DNA of 64,000 bases from an uncultured Desulfobacterales bacterium (GCA_937915545.1 CALGIJ010000031.1:55058-119057); one strand, 5' to 3'; positions 52,919 to 61,857 are shown, numbered from the stretch's first letter. Numbers and translations: made by a program. Notes: generated from the sequence alone by a model not told the origin.

Positions 52919-53933
52919 ATGAACAAATTACTACCCCTTGTACTTTCCATCCTTCTCGCCCAGGCGGCAAGCGCCTTTGGTGCGAACAGCCGTAGCGGTG
53001 TCGTCACCCTGACCGTCGATCTCAGCGGCCAGGCAGCTGGCCAAGAAGCCAGACTGTGGGTTCCCTATCCGGTCTCCGACCGCCATCAGATGATCTCGGA
53101 TATCAAGGTCAACGGGGATTTCGCCTCGTCGGGAGTCTATACCGATCGCGTCAATGGCACTCCGATGCTCTATGCCGAGTGGCCGAAAGAGGCAAACAAG
53201 CGAACCCTGACCTTCTCCTTTGCCGTCGAGCGCAAAGAGATCCGACAGACCGGGCTACCTACCGCCGAACCTGCCTGGAATCCAGCCGATTATTCCGAAT
53301 ATCTGCAGGCTACCAGCCTTGGCCCAGTCGACGGCGAGGTGAAAAAAGCTCGCCGATTCGATCGTCAAAGACAAGAAGACCGTGCTGGAAAAGGCCCGCA
53401 CTATTTACGACTGGGTTGTGGACAATATGTATCGCGATCCCGAGACCATTGGCTGCGGTACCGGCGACGTCTGCCTGCTTCTTAAAAAACCGGGTGGCAA
53501 ATGTATCGATATCTCCTCGGTATATATCGCTCTATGCCGTGCAGCCGGTGTTCCGGCACGGGAGGTCTTCAGTGTTCGTTTGAGCAAGAACGACCAGGAA
53601 GACATCACCACCTGGCAGCACTGCTGGGCCGAATTTTTCCTGCCCGGCTACGGCTGGGTCACCGCCGATCCTGCCGATGTGCGCAAGGCCATGCTTGTCG
53701 AAAAACTGGAACTGGGAGATGCCAAGGCCAAGGAATACAGGGAATTTTTCTGGGGAGGAATTGATGCTCAACGCGTCGTGATCGCCCAGGGCCGGGACGT
53801 GGCGCTCAATCCGCCGCAAGCGGGCCAGCCGCTCAATACCTTCGGTTATCCCTACGCCGAAGTCGGCGGCCAGGCCGTAGATTTTTATAAACCGAAGGGG
53901 TTCATCTACAGTTATAGCTTCAAAGCCAAATAG
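52919..53933 (+). pseudogene. Exported transglutaminase-like protein with a frameshift
   Basis: A signal peptide (MNKLLPLVLSILLAQAASAFG) and beta domain are read from ATG 52919 to about codon 143, ending GPVDGEVKK at the A6 run 53342-53347. Skipping one base (to 53349) continues as LADSIVKDKKTVLEKARTIYDW in the second frame up to 53933. The catalytic core is intact in that second frame: GGKCIDISSVYIALCRAAGVPAR (Cys), QHCWAEFFLPGYG (His) and VTADPADV (Asp), so one extra base in A6 is the simplest explanation. It may be a sequencing error, a decayed gene, or expression by slippage on A6. Periplasmic transglutaminase-like proteases next to a molybdo-respiratory system are of unknown purpose. Confidence 0.82.
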
Positions 53934-53986
53934 TTTTCTAAGCAACGCCCAGCAGGACGTCGCTCATCCTTAAGGGAAGGATAAAA

Positions 53987-54107
53987 AGAGGGACGATGTC
54001 TACGCAATACCAGGGACAGAATCCATACCTGATATTTTGAAAGAGTGATATTCGATGAGGGTTCGAGGGTATCAGTCTTTCATCGAATCACATAGCTGTC
54101 GTCCTCT
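53987..54107 (+). promoter_or_regulatory. Nested inverted repeats in the rhodanese leader
   Basis: The outer repeat AGAGGGACGA (53987-53996) pairs with TCGTCCTCT (54099-54107), nine pairs with one bulged G. Inside it TTCGATGA (54051-54058) pairs perfectly with TCATCGAA (54080-54087). It sits about 50 bases before the rhodanese start. No T tract follows; it could be a structured leader, a small RNA or an operator. Confidence 0.35.
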
Positions 54108-54154
54108 CTTGGCATACATCACAAACAACCAGGTATATGAAGGAGAAAGGGAAC

Positions 54155-54577
54155 ATGATTAAAAAATTTCTGCTCTGTTTGATTGCAGTCTTTTTCGGCA
54201 CCACAACCGCGTCTGCGTCTTTGTTCGATGGCTATAACTTCATTTCCGCTGACGATCTGCAGAAACGCATCGAGGCAAAATCGCCGATGATTCTCGTCGA
54301 TATCTGCACGGTAGAGCAGTTCGCCAAGGCACATATCCCAGGCTCGATCGAAACGAACGCCTATCCGGTGGAAACGGATGAGCAGCGGGCGGCGTTGGGC
54401 CATCTCCTGCCGCAGATACAGAAGAGCAGCGATGATGTCATCATCCTCTGCCCTCGCGGTGGCGGAGGCGCAAAAAGGACCTACGATTTTTACAAAGCTA
54501 ACGGCGTTGCCGAAAGCAGGCTGTTGATCCTTAAAAACGGCGTGGAAAAATGGCCCTTCGCAACACAAGCGAAGTAA
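54155..54577 (+). CDS. Periplasmic rhodanese-like sulfurtransferase
   Basis: A 140-residue exported single-domain rhodanese. It begins with a signal peptide (IKKFLLCLIAVFFGTTTASA). The rhodanese fold includes ILVDICTVEQFAKAHIPGSI (the DxR-like start and GHIPGA-like motif), and ends with GVEKWPFATQ. The active-site loop is CPRGGGGAKR with Cys at about residue 105. It is glycine-rich and longer than the usual six-residue loop; that points to an altered substrate or no sulfurtransferase activity. AAGGAG precedes the ATG at 54155. It fits a sulfur-oxyanion pathway with the neighbouring TtrAB, handling thiosulfate or sulfane sulfur. Its context supports the sulfur assignment. Confidence 0.87.
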   Translation: MIKKFLLCLIAVFFGTTTASASLFDGYNFISADDLQKRIEAKSPMILVDICTVEQFAKAHIPGSIETNAYPVETDEQRAALGHLLPQIQKSSDDVIILCPRGGGGAKRTYDFYKANGVAESRLLILKNGVEKWPFATQAK

Positions 54578-54617
54578 CCCATCAACTATACAGCCGAATA
54601 CACGGGATCAAGAATAC

Positions 54618-54752
54618 TTGTCTGCAAGCATCGGCCAAACGGTGGTCCCAGCCATTGGCGTCGTAATGACACTGACAGGCTTCTTCGGTGCAGGTCTCTG
54701 TCATAAGCCAACTCTCGCCGTGACAACGTCCTCTCTGGCAGAATCACGATAG
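54618..54752 (+). CDS. Possible small single-helix membrane protein
   Basis: From a TTG at 54618 the frame reads 44 residues to TAG: MSASIGQTVVPAIGVVMTLT, then GFFGAGLCHKP and a polar tail. Residues 6-26 form a plausible transmembrane helix ending GLCHKP with a Cys-His. It ends 17 bases before the terminator at 54770, and fills otherwise empty space after the rhodanese. There is no strong ribosome site and no homology that I know, so it may be a remnant of a membrane subunit. Confidence 0.3.
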   Translation: MSASIGQTVVPAIGVVMTLTGFFGAGLCHKPTLAVTTSSLAESR

Positions 54753-54769
54753 CCTGTTGCAGAAAACAT

Positions 54770-54823
54770 CTGGCTGGTGGTGGGTGGTATTTCTCACCCC
54801 CCACCAGCCAGTGACATTTTTTT
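54770..54823 (+). terminator. Strong intrinsic terminator at the end of the ttr transcript
   Basis: CTGGCTGGTGG with GGG pairs with CCCCCCACCAGCCAG (14 pairs, one bulged T) around a 13-base loop. TGACA and a run of seven T follow. It ends only 17 bases before the ATG of the CCG-domain gene at 54841, so that gene needs readthrough or a promoter inside this structure. Confidence 0.85.
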
Positions 54824-54840
54824 CCTGACAGAGCGACAGC

Positions 54841-56151
54841 ATGTTATCAGGAACTTTTTTATTTGCTATTTCCGGCAATCTGTTTGGCCAGAGCGATGCT
54901 CCGATTTGGATTGTATTGCCAGAACTGCTGACCGCCCTTGCCCTCATCGGTGTATTTCAACTCATCATCAAACACAGCCTGGTCTGGTATCGACGATCAC
55001 GAGGAACAAATCGTCATCCGCGACAGACGAAAACTGCACCGTCGGTGCTTCCGACATCGATCTCCCGCCAGCTCATCGAAATTGGCAACCATTGCAGTGA
55101 ATGTGGCAAATGCGTCAGAGATTGCCTCTTTTTGACCCATTACGGCACACCCAAGTCAATTGTCAAAAGCCTTGATTTCACTCAGGCCACAGTCCAAGCC
55201 ATGGCGTATGAATGCAGTCTTTGTGGTCTTTGTGCCGCGGTCTGCCCGGAACAGCTTGATCCAGGACACCTTTTTCTGGACGTGCGAAGAACGTACGTAG
55301 CAAACGGCCTGTTCAACGTATCGCTGTACCGCACTATTCTCAGCTACGAAAACCGGGGGCGCTCAAAGCTTTTTTCCTGGCGAGGTATCCCCGATGGATG
55401 CGACACGGTATTCTTTCCCGGCTGCAATCTGCCCGGCACTCGCATGAAAACCACAATTCGTCTTTTTCGCAGTCTCCGCCGCCACATACCGAAGCTCGGC
55501 ATGGTACTCAACTGCTGCAGCAAGCCTTCCCATGACCTTGGCCGCCAAGCGCACTTCAATGCAGCGTTTGGCGAACTGCGCCAAGCACTCCAGCGGCAGG
55601 GAATCCGGCGTGTTCTCGTTGCCTGTCCGAATTGTTATAAAATTTTCAAGGAGTATGGTGAGGGGCTGATGGTGCAAACGGTGTATGAGGTCCTGGTGGA
55701 GAACATGGCACCTGTGCAGCTAGCACACCGATGGGGGCCGGTGAGTATTCACGATCCTTGCGCGATGCGCGATAATGATACAGCGCAGCTGTCCGTACGC
55801 CGACTGGTAGCCGATCTCGGTCTGGAACACTCCGAAATGAATCATCGGGGCCGTCATACGCTCTGTTGCGGTGAGGGAGGGACGGTGAATGCTGTTCATC
55901 CTTCTTTTGCGAAAGGATGGGGAAATCTTCGCGCGAAAGAGAGCCAAGATCGCATTGTCATAACCTACTGTGCAGGCTGCTGCGGTTTCCTCGGACGGAG
56001 GATACCGACGGTCCATATTGCCGACCTGCTTTTTTCACCCAAGATTTCGCGTTTGGGCGGCAAGAAATCGGCAACCCGCGCCCCATTCACCTATCTGCAA
56101 CGACTCCGCTTGAAAAGAAAGCTGAAAAAGGAATTCCCACTCTGGTCCTGA
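54841..56151 (+). CDS. Membrane-anchored CCG-domain Fe-S protein (HdrD/GlpC-like)
   Basis: A 436-residue protein. One N-terminal helix (WIVLPELLTALALIGVFQLI, residues 23-42) anchors it. Then come two [4Fe-4S] ferredoxin motifs (CSECGKCVRDCLFLTHYG and CSLCGLCAAVCPEQLDP) and two CCG-type domains: FFPGCNLPG with NCCSKPSHDL, and HDPCAMRD with CCGEGG plus YCAGCCGFLG. This is the pattern of HdrD, GlpC and DsrK-like subunits that pass electrons between quinols or thiols and a redox partner. It is likely to supply electrons to TtrB, replacing the missing TtrC. It has low GC like the other island genes. The start lacks a clear ribosome site. Confidence 0.85.
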   Translation: MLSGTFLFAISGNLFGQSDAPIWIVLPELLTALALIGVFQLIIKHSLVWYRRSRGTNRHPRQTKTAPSVLPTSISRQLIEIGNHCSECGKCVRDCLFLTHYGTPKSIVKSLDFTQATVQAMAYECSLCGLCAAVCPEQLDPGHLFLDVRRTYVANGLFNVSLYRTILSYENRGRSKLFSWRGIPDGCDTVFFPGCNLPGTRMKTTIRLFRSLRRHIPKLGMVLNCCSKPSHDLGRQAHFNAAFGELRQALQRQGIRRVLVACPNCYKIFKEYGEGLMVQTVYEVLVENMAPVQLAHRWGPVSIHDPCAMRDNDTAQLSVRRLVADLGLEHSEMNHRGRHTLCCGEGGTVNAVHPSFAKGWGNLRAKESQDRIVITYCAGCCGFLGRRIPTVHIADLLFSPKISRLGGKKSATRAPFTYLQRLRLKRKLKKEFPLWS

Positions 56152-56364
56152 AAGTGCCCAGCACCAGACATGCGATATTACTGCCTGAATTCGCGGCCTG
56201 CCGGTCGCGGTCGCGGCGCCATCAATCATTTCCTGTGGTAGCTAGCAGGTCGGGCGAAGGTTACCCTCGCGCCGATCTCTTTTCCCGGTAAGACATGAAC
56301 GACCTCGGCCCCAGCATGCCGGCCCCGCTCATCCGGGCGCCGGCAGCCTTTGCCCCTCTCCCCA

Positions 56365-58083
56365 CTAGATCTTGAACTGACCCACCATGCGGCGCAGTTC
56401 CTTGGCCAGCTCGCGCAGGCGGACCGCGTCGTTTCTGGTGTTCTCGCTCTGCTGCGCCACCTCGGCCGAGGCCTGGCTCACCGAGTTGATATCGCGGGCC
56501 ACCTCGTCGGCGACCAGCGAACTCTGGCCGACGTTCTCGGTCACCTCCTGGATGCCCAGGGTGGCCTGAGAGATGTTGTCGGCGATCTCCACCGTGGTCT
56601 TGTTCTGCTCCTCCACCGCCAGGACGATGCTGGCCACCGTCTCGTTGACCTCGTTGATGACGGCGGTGATCTTGTTGATCCTGCTGATGGTCTCCGAGGT
56701 CGAGTCCTGGATGCCGTCGATCTGATTTTTGATCTCACCGGTGGCGCCGGCGGTTTGCCGCGCCAGTTCCTTGATCTCGTTGGCGACGACGGCAAAGCCC
56801 TTGCCGGCCTCGCCGGCCCGCGCCGCCTCGATGGTGGCGTTCAGGGCGAGCAGGTTGGTCTGCTCGCTGATCTCGGTAATGGTCTCGGTGACTTTGCCGA
56901 TCTTCGAGGCGGCCACGCCGAGTTCATCGACCTTGGCCGAGGCCGACATGGCCTCGGTGACCGCGTTGGCGGTGATCTGGCGGGCGTTCTCGGTATTTCT
57001 GGCGATGGCGGCGATAGTCTCGGCCATGCCCTTGGTGGCGCTGGCCACCAGGCCGATATTGGTCGAGGCCTCCTCGGTGGCGGCGGCCACCGAGTTCATA
57101 TTGGCGCTCATCTCTTCAGCGGCGGTGGCCACCGACATCGAGCGCGCGTTCATCTCGTTGCTGCCGCCGGCCAGTTGTTCCGCCGAGGCGCCGAGGCTGC
57201 CCGACTTCTCGTCGAGGGTGTCGGCGGAGCGGGCCAGGCCGCGGATGACTTCCTGGAGATGGTTCTTCATCTGCTGCAGATCGGCGCCCATGGTGCCGAA
57301 CTCGTCCTTGCCACTCACGGCGATCTCGCCGGTGAGGTCCTGGGCGGCGATCTTCTTGATCTCCTGCGACGAGTAGCGCAGAGGGCGGATGACGCTGCGC
57401 TCGAGCAGCAGCCAGGTAACAGCCAGGGCGGCCAGGAGGATGGCCGCGGTCCACAGGGCGATGACCATGGTGGTCCGGGAAATCTCCTTATTGACCTCCT
57501 TCATCGAGCTGATGATCTCGAAGGCGCCGTGGATCTCGCCCTCCTTCCAGCCCTCGAGGCGGCCGCCGGTGGGGTCGACCTTGCCCTTGGGGTCGCCGTG
57601 ACAGAAGAGGCACTCCTTGGTGAGCTTGATCGGCTTGAAGTAGCGCACCTCGTCCTTGCTGATGACCACCTTTTCGGGGATCTTGCCCGACTCGAGTTCC
57701 TTGAGGATCTCCAGTTCGAAGGGGGTGGGCTCGTTCTTGGGGTTGCGCGGGCTGACCTTGGGCACGCGGAAGGCATAGCCCGACTTCTCGGCGTTCATCG
57801 CCGCAGTCTGCATCGCTGTAACCACCGGCACCGCCTCGATGACCCGGGAGGGTTCGATCTGCTCGAAGGGCTTGATGACCCCCAGCTCGAGTTTTCTCGC
57901 CATCTCGTTACGGGTCGCCTCGGCCATGAGGACAATGGCCTTGCTCTTGTCGATCACCGTCTTTTCGGCGGCGGCGCGGGTGTCCCCGGCCCTCTGCCAG
58001 CCCATGATCAAGGCGATGACCAGCGGCCCGGCGAGGGCCAGCAACAGTACCTTCCAGCGAATCGACATATCACGCATCTTCAT
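56365..58083 (-). CDS. Chemoreceptor (MCP) with DUF3365 c-haem sensor domain
   Basis: A 572-residue methyl-accepting chemotaxis protein. Transmembrane helices lie at about 10-28 and 207-228. The periplasmic domain (about 35-205) is DUF3365 / Tll0287-like and contains one c-type haem site CLFCH (Cys158, Cys161, His162), so it senses redox state or a haem ligand. A HAMP domain (about 225-280) and a long signalling coiled coil follow, with the hairpin tip EISEQTNLLALNATIEAARAGEAGKGFAVVANEIKELA. The start ATG at 58083 has GGAGAACAAAG upstream. It is downstream of the GGDEF-EAL gene on the same strand, 86 bases away. Confidence 0.94.
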   Translation of the reverse strand: MKMRDMSIRWKVLLLALAGPLVIALIMGWQRAGDTRAAAEKTVIDKSKAIVLMAEATRNEMARKLELGVIKPFEQIEPSRVIEAVPVVTAMQTAAMNAEKSGYAFRVPKVSPRNPKNEPTPFELEILKELESGKIPEKVVISKDEVRYFKPIKLTKECLFCHGDPKGKVDPTGGRLEGWKEGEIHGAFEIISSMKEVNKEISRTTMVIALWTAAILLAALAVTWLLLERSVIRPLRYSSQEIKKIAAQDLTGEIAVSGKDEFGTMGADLQQMKNHLQEVIRGLARSADTLDEKSGSLGASAEQLAGGSNEMNARSMSVATAAEEMSANMNSVAAATEEASTNIGLVASATKGMAETIAAIARNTENARQITANAVTEAMSASAKVDELGVAASKIGKVTETITEISEQTNLLALNATIEAARAGEAGKGFAVVANEIKELARQTAGATGEIKNQIDGIQDSTSETISRINKITAVINEVNETVASIVLAVEEQNKTTVEIADNISQATLGIQEVTENVGQSSLVADEVARDINSVSQASAEVAQQSENTRNDAVRLRELAKELRRMVGQFKI

Positions 58084-58169
58084 CTTTGTTCTCCATTGGT
58101 GACGGGGGGCGCCCCTCGCCCATTGCCAGAGGCCACCATTTCAGTACATCACAAAAAAATTTGTTGCGG

Positions 58170-61100
58170 TCAAAGGGAATTCTCGACGGCGGCAATGCCG
58201 CCCGGCGGCGGGGCCGGTCCCGCCCTGTCGGTCTCGAGGTGCTGCAGCAGCTCGGCCAACGGCATCGGCCGGCCGAAGAGATAGCCCTGCAGCAACATGA
58301 GGCCGCGGCCATCCATCTCTTCGAGCAGGAGGCGCTGTCGGTCGGTCTCCACCCCCTCGGCGACAATGGCCAGGTTGAGGCTCTCGGCAAGGGAGACCAC
58401 CATCTTGGCTATGGCCCGGCTGTCGGCGTCCTCCTCGAGGTCGGCGATGAAGGAGCGGTCGATCTTCAGCCCGTCGATGGGCAGGCGCTTGAGGTGGGCC
58501 AGGGAGGAGTGGCCAGTGCCGAAATCATCGAGGTAGAAGCGGATGCCCAGCTGACGCAGGGCGCCCATGATGCCCTGCGCCTGGAGGAGGTCGCCCATGA
58601 CCATGGACTCGGTGACCTCGAAATAGAGGCGATCGCCCGCCAGGCCGCTCTCCGCCAAGGCCTGGCCCAAGAGATCGGCGAGGTCCTGGCCGACGAACTG
58701 GCGGAAGGAGATGTTGATCGACAGGGCGAGGTCGAAACCCTCCTCCTCGAGACGCCGCGCCGCCTTGACCGCCTCGCGCAGCACCAGGGCGCCAAGCGGC
58801 AGGATCAGCCCCGACTCCTCGGCCAGGGGGATGAACTCCGCCGGGGGAACCAGGCGTCCCTGGTGCTGCCAGCGCACCAGGGCCTCGGCCCCCACCACCC
58901 GCTTGCCCCTGGCCGCCACCAGCGGCTGGAAATGGAGGAGGAACTCGCCATTCTCCAGCCCCTTGCGCATACTGGCTTCGAGCGAGACGCGGCGATGGGC
59001 CTGGATATCGAGCTCGGGGGCGAAGAACTGATAGCCGTTTCGCCCCAGGGACTTGGCGCGGTACATGGCGATGTCGGCGTTCATGACCAGGGTCGCGGCA
59101 TCGGCGCCATCGTCCGGGGCCACGGTGATGCCGACGCTGGAGGTGACGAAATACTCGATATCGCCGTGATGGAAGGGTTGACGCAGGCTCTCGAGGATGC
59201 GGACGGCGATGGAGCCGACCACCTCGATCTGCTCGACCTCGCCAAGCAGGACGAGGAACTCGTCGCCGCCAAGCCGGGCCACGGTATCGCCGCCGCGCAC
59301 CAGGGCCGAGAGCCGCCGGGCGATCTCCACCAGCAGGTTGTCGCCGGCGTGGTGGCCGAAGCCGTCGTTGATGTGCTTGAAGTTGTCGAGGTCGAGGTAG
59401 AGCAGCGCCACCTTGCCGCCATGGCGGGCGATGCGTTTCAAGGCCATCTCCAGGCGGTCGCCGATGAGTACCCGGTTGGGCAGGCCGGTGAGGGCGTCGT
59501 GCTCCGCCTGGTGCTTGAGCGCCGCCTCCTGCCTTTTCAGCTCGGAAATATCGTGGAACAGCGAGACGAAGTTGGTAATGCGCCCCTGACTGTCGCGCAC
59601 CGCGTTGATGGTCAGCCACTCCGGGTAGGCCTCGCCGTTCTTGCGGCGGTTCCAGATCTCCCCCGCCCACTGACCGTCTGACAGGAGCTGGTGCCACATC
59701 TCCTCGTAGTACTGTGCCGGGTGCTTGTCGGACTTGAGAATGCGCGGATTTTTACCGATGGCATCCTCGGCCCGGTAGCCGGTGATCTCGGAGAAGGCGG
59801 GATTGACCTGGAGGATGGTGCCGTCGCGGTCGGTGACGACGATGCCCTCGATGGAATTGGCGAACACTTTGGCGGCGAAAACCAGCTTCTCCTCCGCCTC
59901 CTTGCGGCTGGTGATGTCACGTATGACACCCAGGGTGGTGGTTGGTGCCGCCCCTTCCACCCACAAGGGGGAGACGGTCAGGTAGACCCAGACCGAACTG
60001 CCGTCCTTGCGCCGGAAGCGTTTCTCTATGGTGAATTCTCGGCAGGTGCCGTCAAGCAGCTTGGCCACCTCCTGATGATCGAGCTCGAGGTCGTCGGGGT
60101 GGGTGATATCGGCGAAGCCCATGGTGAGGAGTTCCCCCTCGCTGTAGCCGACGATGTCGCAATAGCGGCCATTGGCGCGCAGGTAGCGGCCGGTGGCGAC
60201 CTCGACCTCGGCGACGCCGACGCTGGCCATCTCGTAGAAAGCGCGAAAATGCCGCTCGCTGGCCGCCAGCATGGCGGTGCGCCGCCGCACTTCGGCGGAG
60301 AGGCGGCGGTTGAAGAGCAGGAGCAGCAAGCCGCCGCCGAAGGCGGCGGCACATACCGCAGCCAGCAGCGCACCCACCGCCCTGACCCGCCACTCCCGCT
60401 CGGCGGCGCGGCGCTCGCGGTAACTGTTGTAGAGGAAACCGTCGAGATCGATCTCCTCCGGCATCATGCCCAGCTTGACGAAGGTGGCGGCGATGCGCCG
60501 CCAGCGCTCGGGATTGACGTGGCCGACCTCCACCAGTTCCGGCTCGATGAGCGGCCGCATCGCCTCGGCCTCAAAGAGCAACTGCTCCACCGTCTTCTCC
60601 TGGGAGTAGCGGCTGTGGATGAGCCGGGCGATTTCGTCCGGGTTGGCCATGGCATAGCGCCAGCCGCGGATGACGGCACGACGGAAGGCCTCGACCTGGA
60701 CGGGCCTCTGCTGCAGCGTCTCCTCGCTGGTCACCAGGCAGTCGCCATAGAAGTCGATGCCGTAGCTGAGCGGCTTTATGAGAGAGGGTTCCACGCCCTT
60801 CTGCCGCAGCAGGTAGGGCTCGTTGGTGGCGTAGGCGCTCTGCCCGTCGACCCGCCCGGCGACGAGGTCGTCGACCTGCCAGGTATGCGGCTGGATATCT
60901 ATGGAAGACAGGGGGATACCTTCTTCCACCAGCATGGATATATTCTCGGGGTCGCTGTGCGGGGTAAGCATAATCCGCTTGCCGGCCAGGCTCTGCGGAG
61001 TTTCCAGGCCACCGTCTCGCCGTACCATGATGACTGTCGGCGAGTGCTGGAAGATGGCGGCGACAATCACCAGCGGGTCGCCCTGGCCGCGGCGCAGCAG

Positions 61101-61538
61101 CACCGCCGGCGAATCGACGGCGAGGTCGGCCCGACCTTCGAGCACCTCCTGCGCCGGGCTGAAATTGGGCCGGCCCTCGAGGAGGAGCACGTCCAGTCCC
61201 TCCTCGCGGAAGTAGCCCTGCTCGATGGCGGCATAATACCCGGCGAACTGGAACTGATGGCGCCACTTGAGCTGCAGGCGGAGCTCCTTTTCCGGCCTGC
61301 CGCCATTGTCTCCACCCGGGGAGGCGAACGCCTCGGCCAGGGGCAGCGCGAGCGACGCCAGCACCGAACAACAGAAGATGACGGCGGCTACGGCAAGCTG
61401 CCGGGGCGAAAAGACCGCCCCCCTCCGCCAGCGACAAGGAGCGATGACCGCTCCTCCCCCGCTCCTCCTCCAGCCATCCCCTCGCCCCATGCCCATTACC
61501 CCGATAAAAATATGTGACTCTGCCCGTGCCGCCTGCAT
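58170..61538 (-). CDS. NMT1-type periplasmic sensor fused to PAS-PAS-GGDEF-EAL
   Basis: A c-di-GMP signalling protein of about 1122 residues. After an N-terminal signal/anchor helix (QLAVAAVIFCCSVLASLALPL) it has a substrate-binding-like domain of the NMT1/THI5 family (KWRHQFQFAGYYAAIEQGYF, EGRPNFSPAQEVLEGRADLAV), then a transmembrane helix (AVGALLAAVCAAAFGGGLLLLL), two PAS domains, GGDEF (RLGGDEFLVLL, intact) and EAL (AEALVRWQ and TESMVM, DDFGTGHSSL, intact). It could both make and degrade c-di-GMP in response to a small periplasmic ligand such as a pyrimidine. The start is uncertain: ATG at 61538 or further in. It precedes the haem chemoreceptor gene in one direction. Confidence 0.9.
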   Translation of the reverse strand: MQAARAESHIFIGVMGMGRGDGWRRSGGGAVIAPCRWRRGAVFSPRQLAVAAVIFCCSVLASLALPLAEAFASPGGDNGGRPEKELRLQLKWRHQFQFAGYYAAIEQGYFREEGLDVLLLEGRPNFSPAQEVLEGRADLAVDSPAVLLRRGQGDPLVIVAAIFQHSPTVIMVRRDGGLETPQSLAGKRIMLTPHSDPENISMLVEEGIPLSSIDIQPHTWQVDDLVAGRVDGQSAYATNEPYLLRQKGVEPSLIKPLSYGIDFYGDCLVTSEETLQQRPVQVEAFRRAVIRGWRYAMANPDEIARLIHSRYSQEKTVEQLLFEAEAMRPLIEPELVEVGHVNPERWRRIAATFVKLGMMPEEIDLDGFLYNSYRERRAAEREWRVRAVGALLAAVCAAAFGGGLLLLLFNRRLSAEVRRRTAMLAASERHFRAFYEMASVGVAEVEVATGRYLRANGRYCDIVGYSEGELLTMGFADITHPDDLELDHQEVAKLLDGTCREFTIEKRFRRKDGSSVWVYLTVSPLWVEGAAPTTTLGVIRDITSRKEAEEKLVFAAKVFANSIEGIVVTDRDGTILQVNPAFSEITGYRAEDAIGKNPRILKSDKHPAQYYEEMWHQLLSDGQWAGEIWNRRKNGEAYPEWLTINAVRDSQGRITNFVSLFHDISELKRQEAALKHQAEHDALTGLPNRVLIGDRLEMALKRIARHGGKVALLYLDLDNFKHINDGFGHHAGDNLLVEIARRLSALVRGGDTVARLGGDEFLVLLGEVEQIEVVGSIAVRILESLRQPFHHGDIEYFVTSSVGITVAPDDGADAATLVMNADIAMYRAKSLGRNGYQFFAPELDIQAHRRVSLEASMRKGLENGEFLLHFQPLVAARGKRVVGAEALVRWQHQGRLVPPAEFIPLAEESGLILPLGALVLREAVKAARRLEEEGFDLALSINISFRQFVGQDLADLLGQALAESGLAGDRLYFEVTESMVMGDLLQAQGIMGALRQLGIRFYLDDFGTGHSSLAHLKRLPIDGLKIDRSFIADLEEDADSRAIAKMVVSLAESLNLAIVAEGVETDRQRLLLEEMDGRGLMLLQGYLFGRPMPLAELLQHLETDRAGPAPPPGGIAAVENSL

Positions 61539-61857
61539 TTGACGCTGCCATGGCGGCCATGCGACCCCGCACCCATTCGCGGCGAACCGCTCTGTCTCCG
61601 CCAGGGGGAGGCCACCTGGAACCTGTCTTCTAGTGTATAGGAAAGACCAGAAGAACACCAAAGGCAAAAGGAAATTCATACCACCTTGGAGAAAAATTCT
61701 CACTTCTAAGGTAGCGCTGGCCACTAAAGCCATTTCTGCTTTTATATGGCCACCTATCGGGTATATAGTGGATGTGGCTTGCCCCGCTCGCCGCGGGCGA
61801 CCTCAGGCCATTCGCGCCGCCCGGTGCTCGGGCGACCCTTTCGACGAGGATTCCGCC
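61539..61857 (+). other. Divergent intergenic region with regulatory sites
   Basis: About 320 bases between the GGDEF-EAL gene (minus) and the GAF kinase gene (plus). The stretch 61625-61770 is A+T-rich and holds the kinase promoter at 61741-61769. For the minus-strand gene a weak pair (TTGGTG, 16 bases, TATACA) lies near 61633-61660. No gene supported. Confidence 0.5.
61741..61769 (+). promoter_or_regulatory. Sigma70-like promoter of the GAF kinase gene
   Basis: TTTATA (61741-61746), a 17-base spacer and TATAGT (61764-61769), about 90 bases before the GTG at 61858. Confidence 0.45.

Noticed and set aside
53340..53350. Programmed -1 frameshift on A AAA AAG in the transglutaminase gene
   Set aside because: The heptamer is out of phase with the incoming frame, and the restored frame requires +1, not -1.
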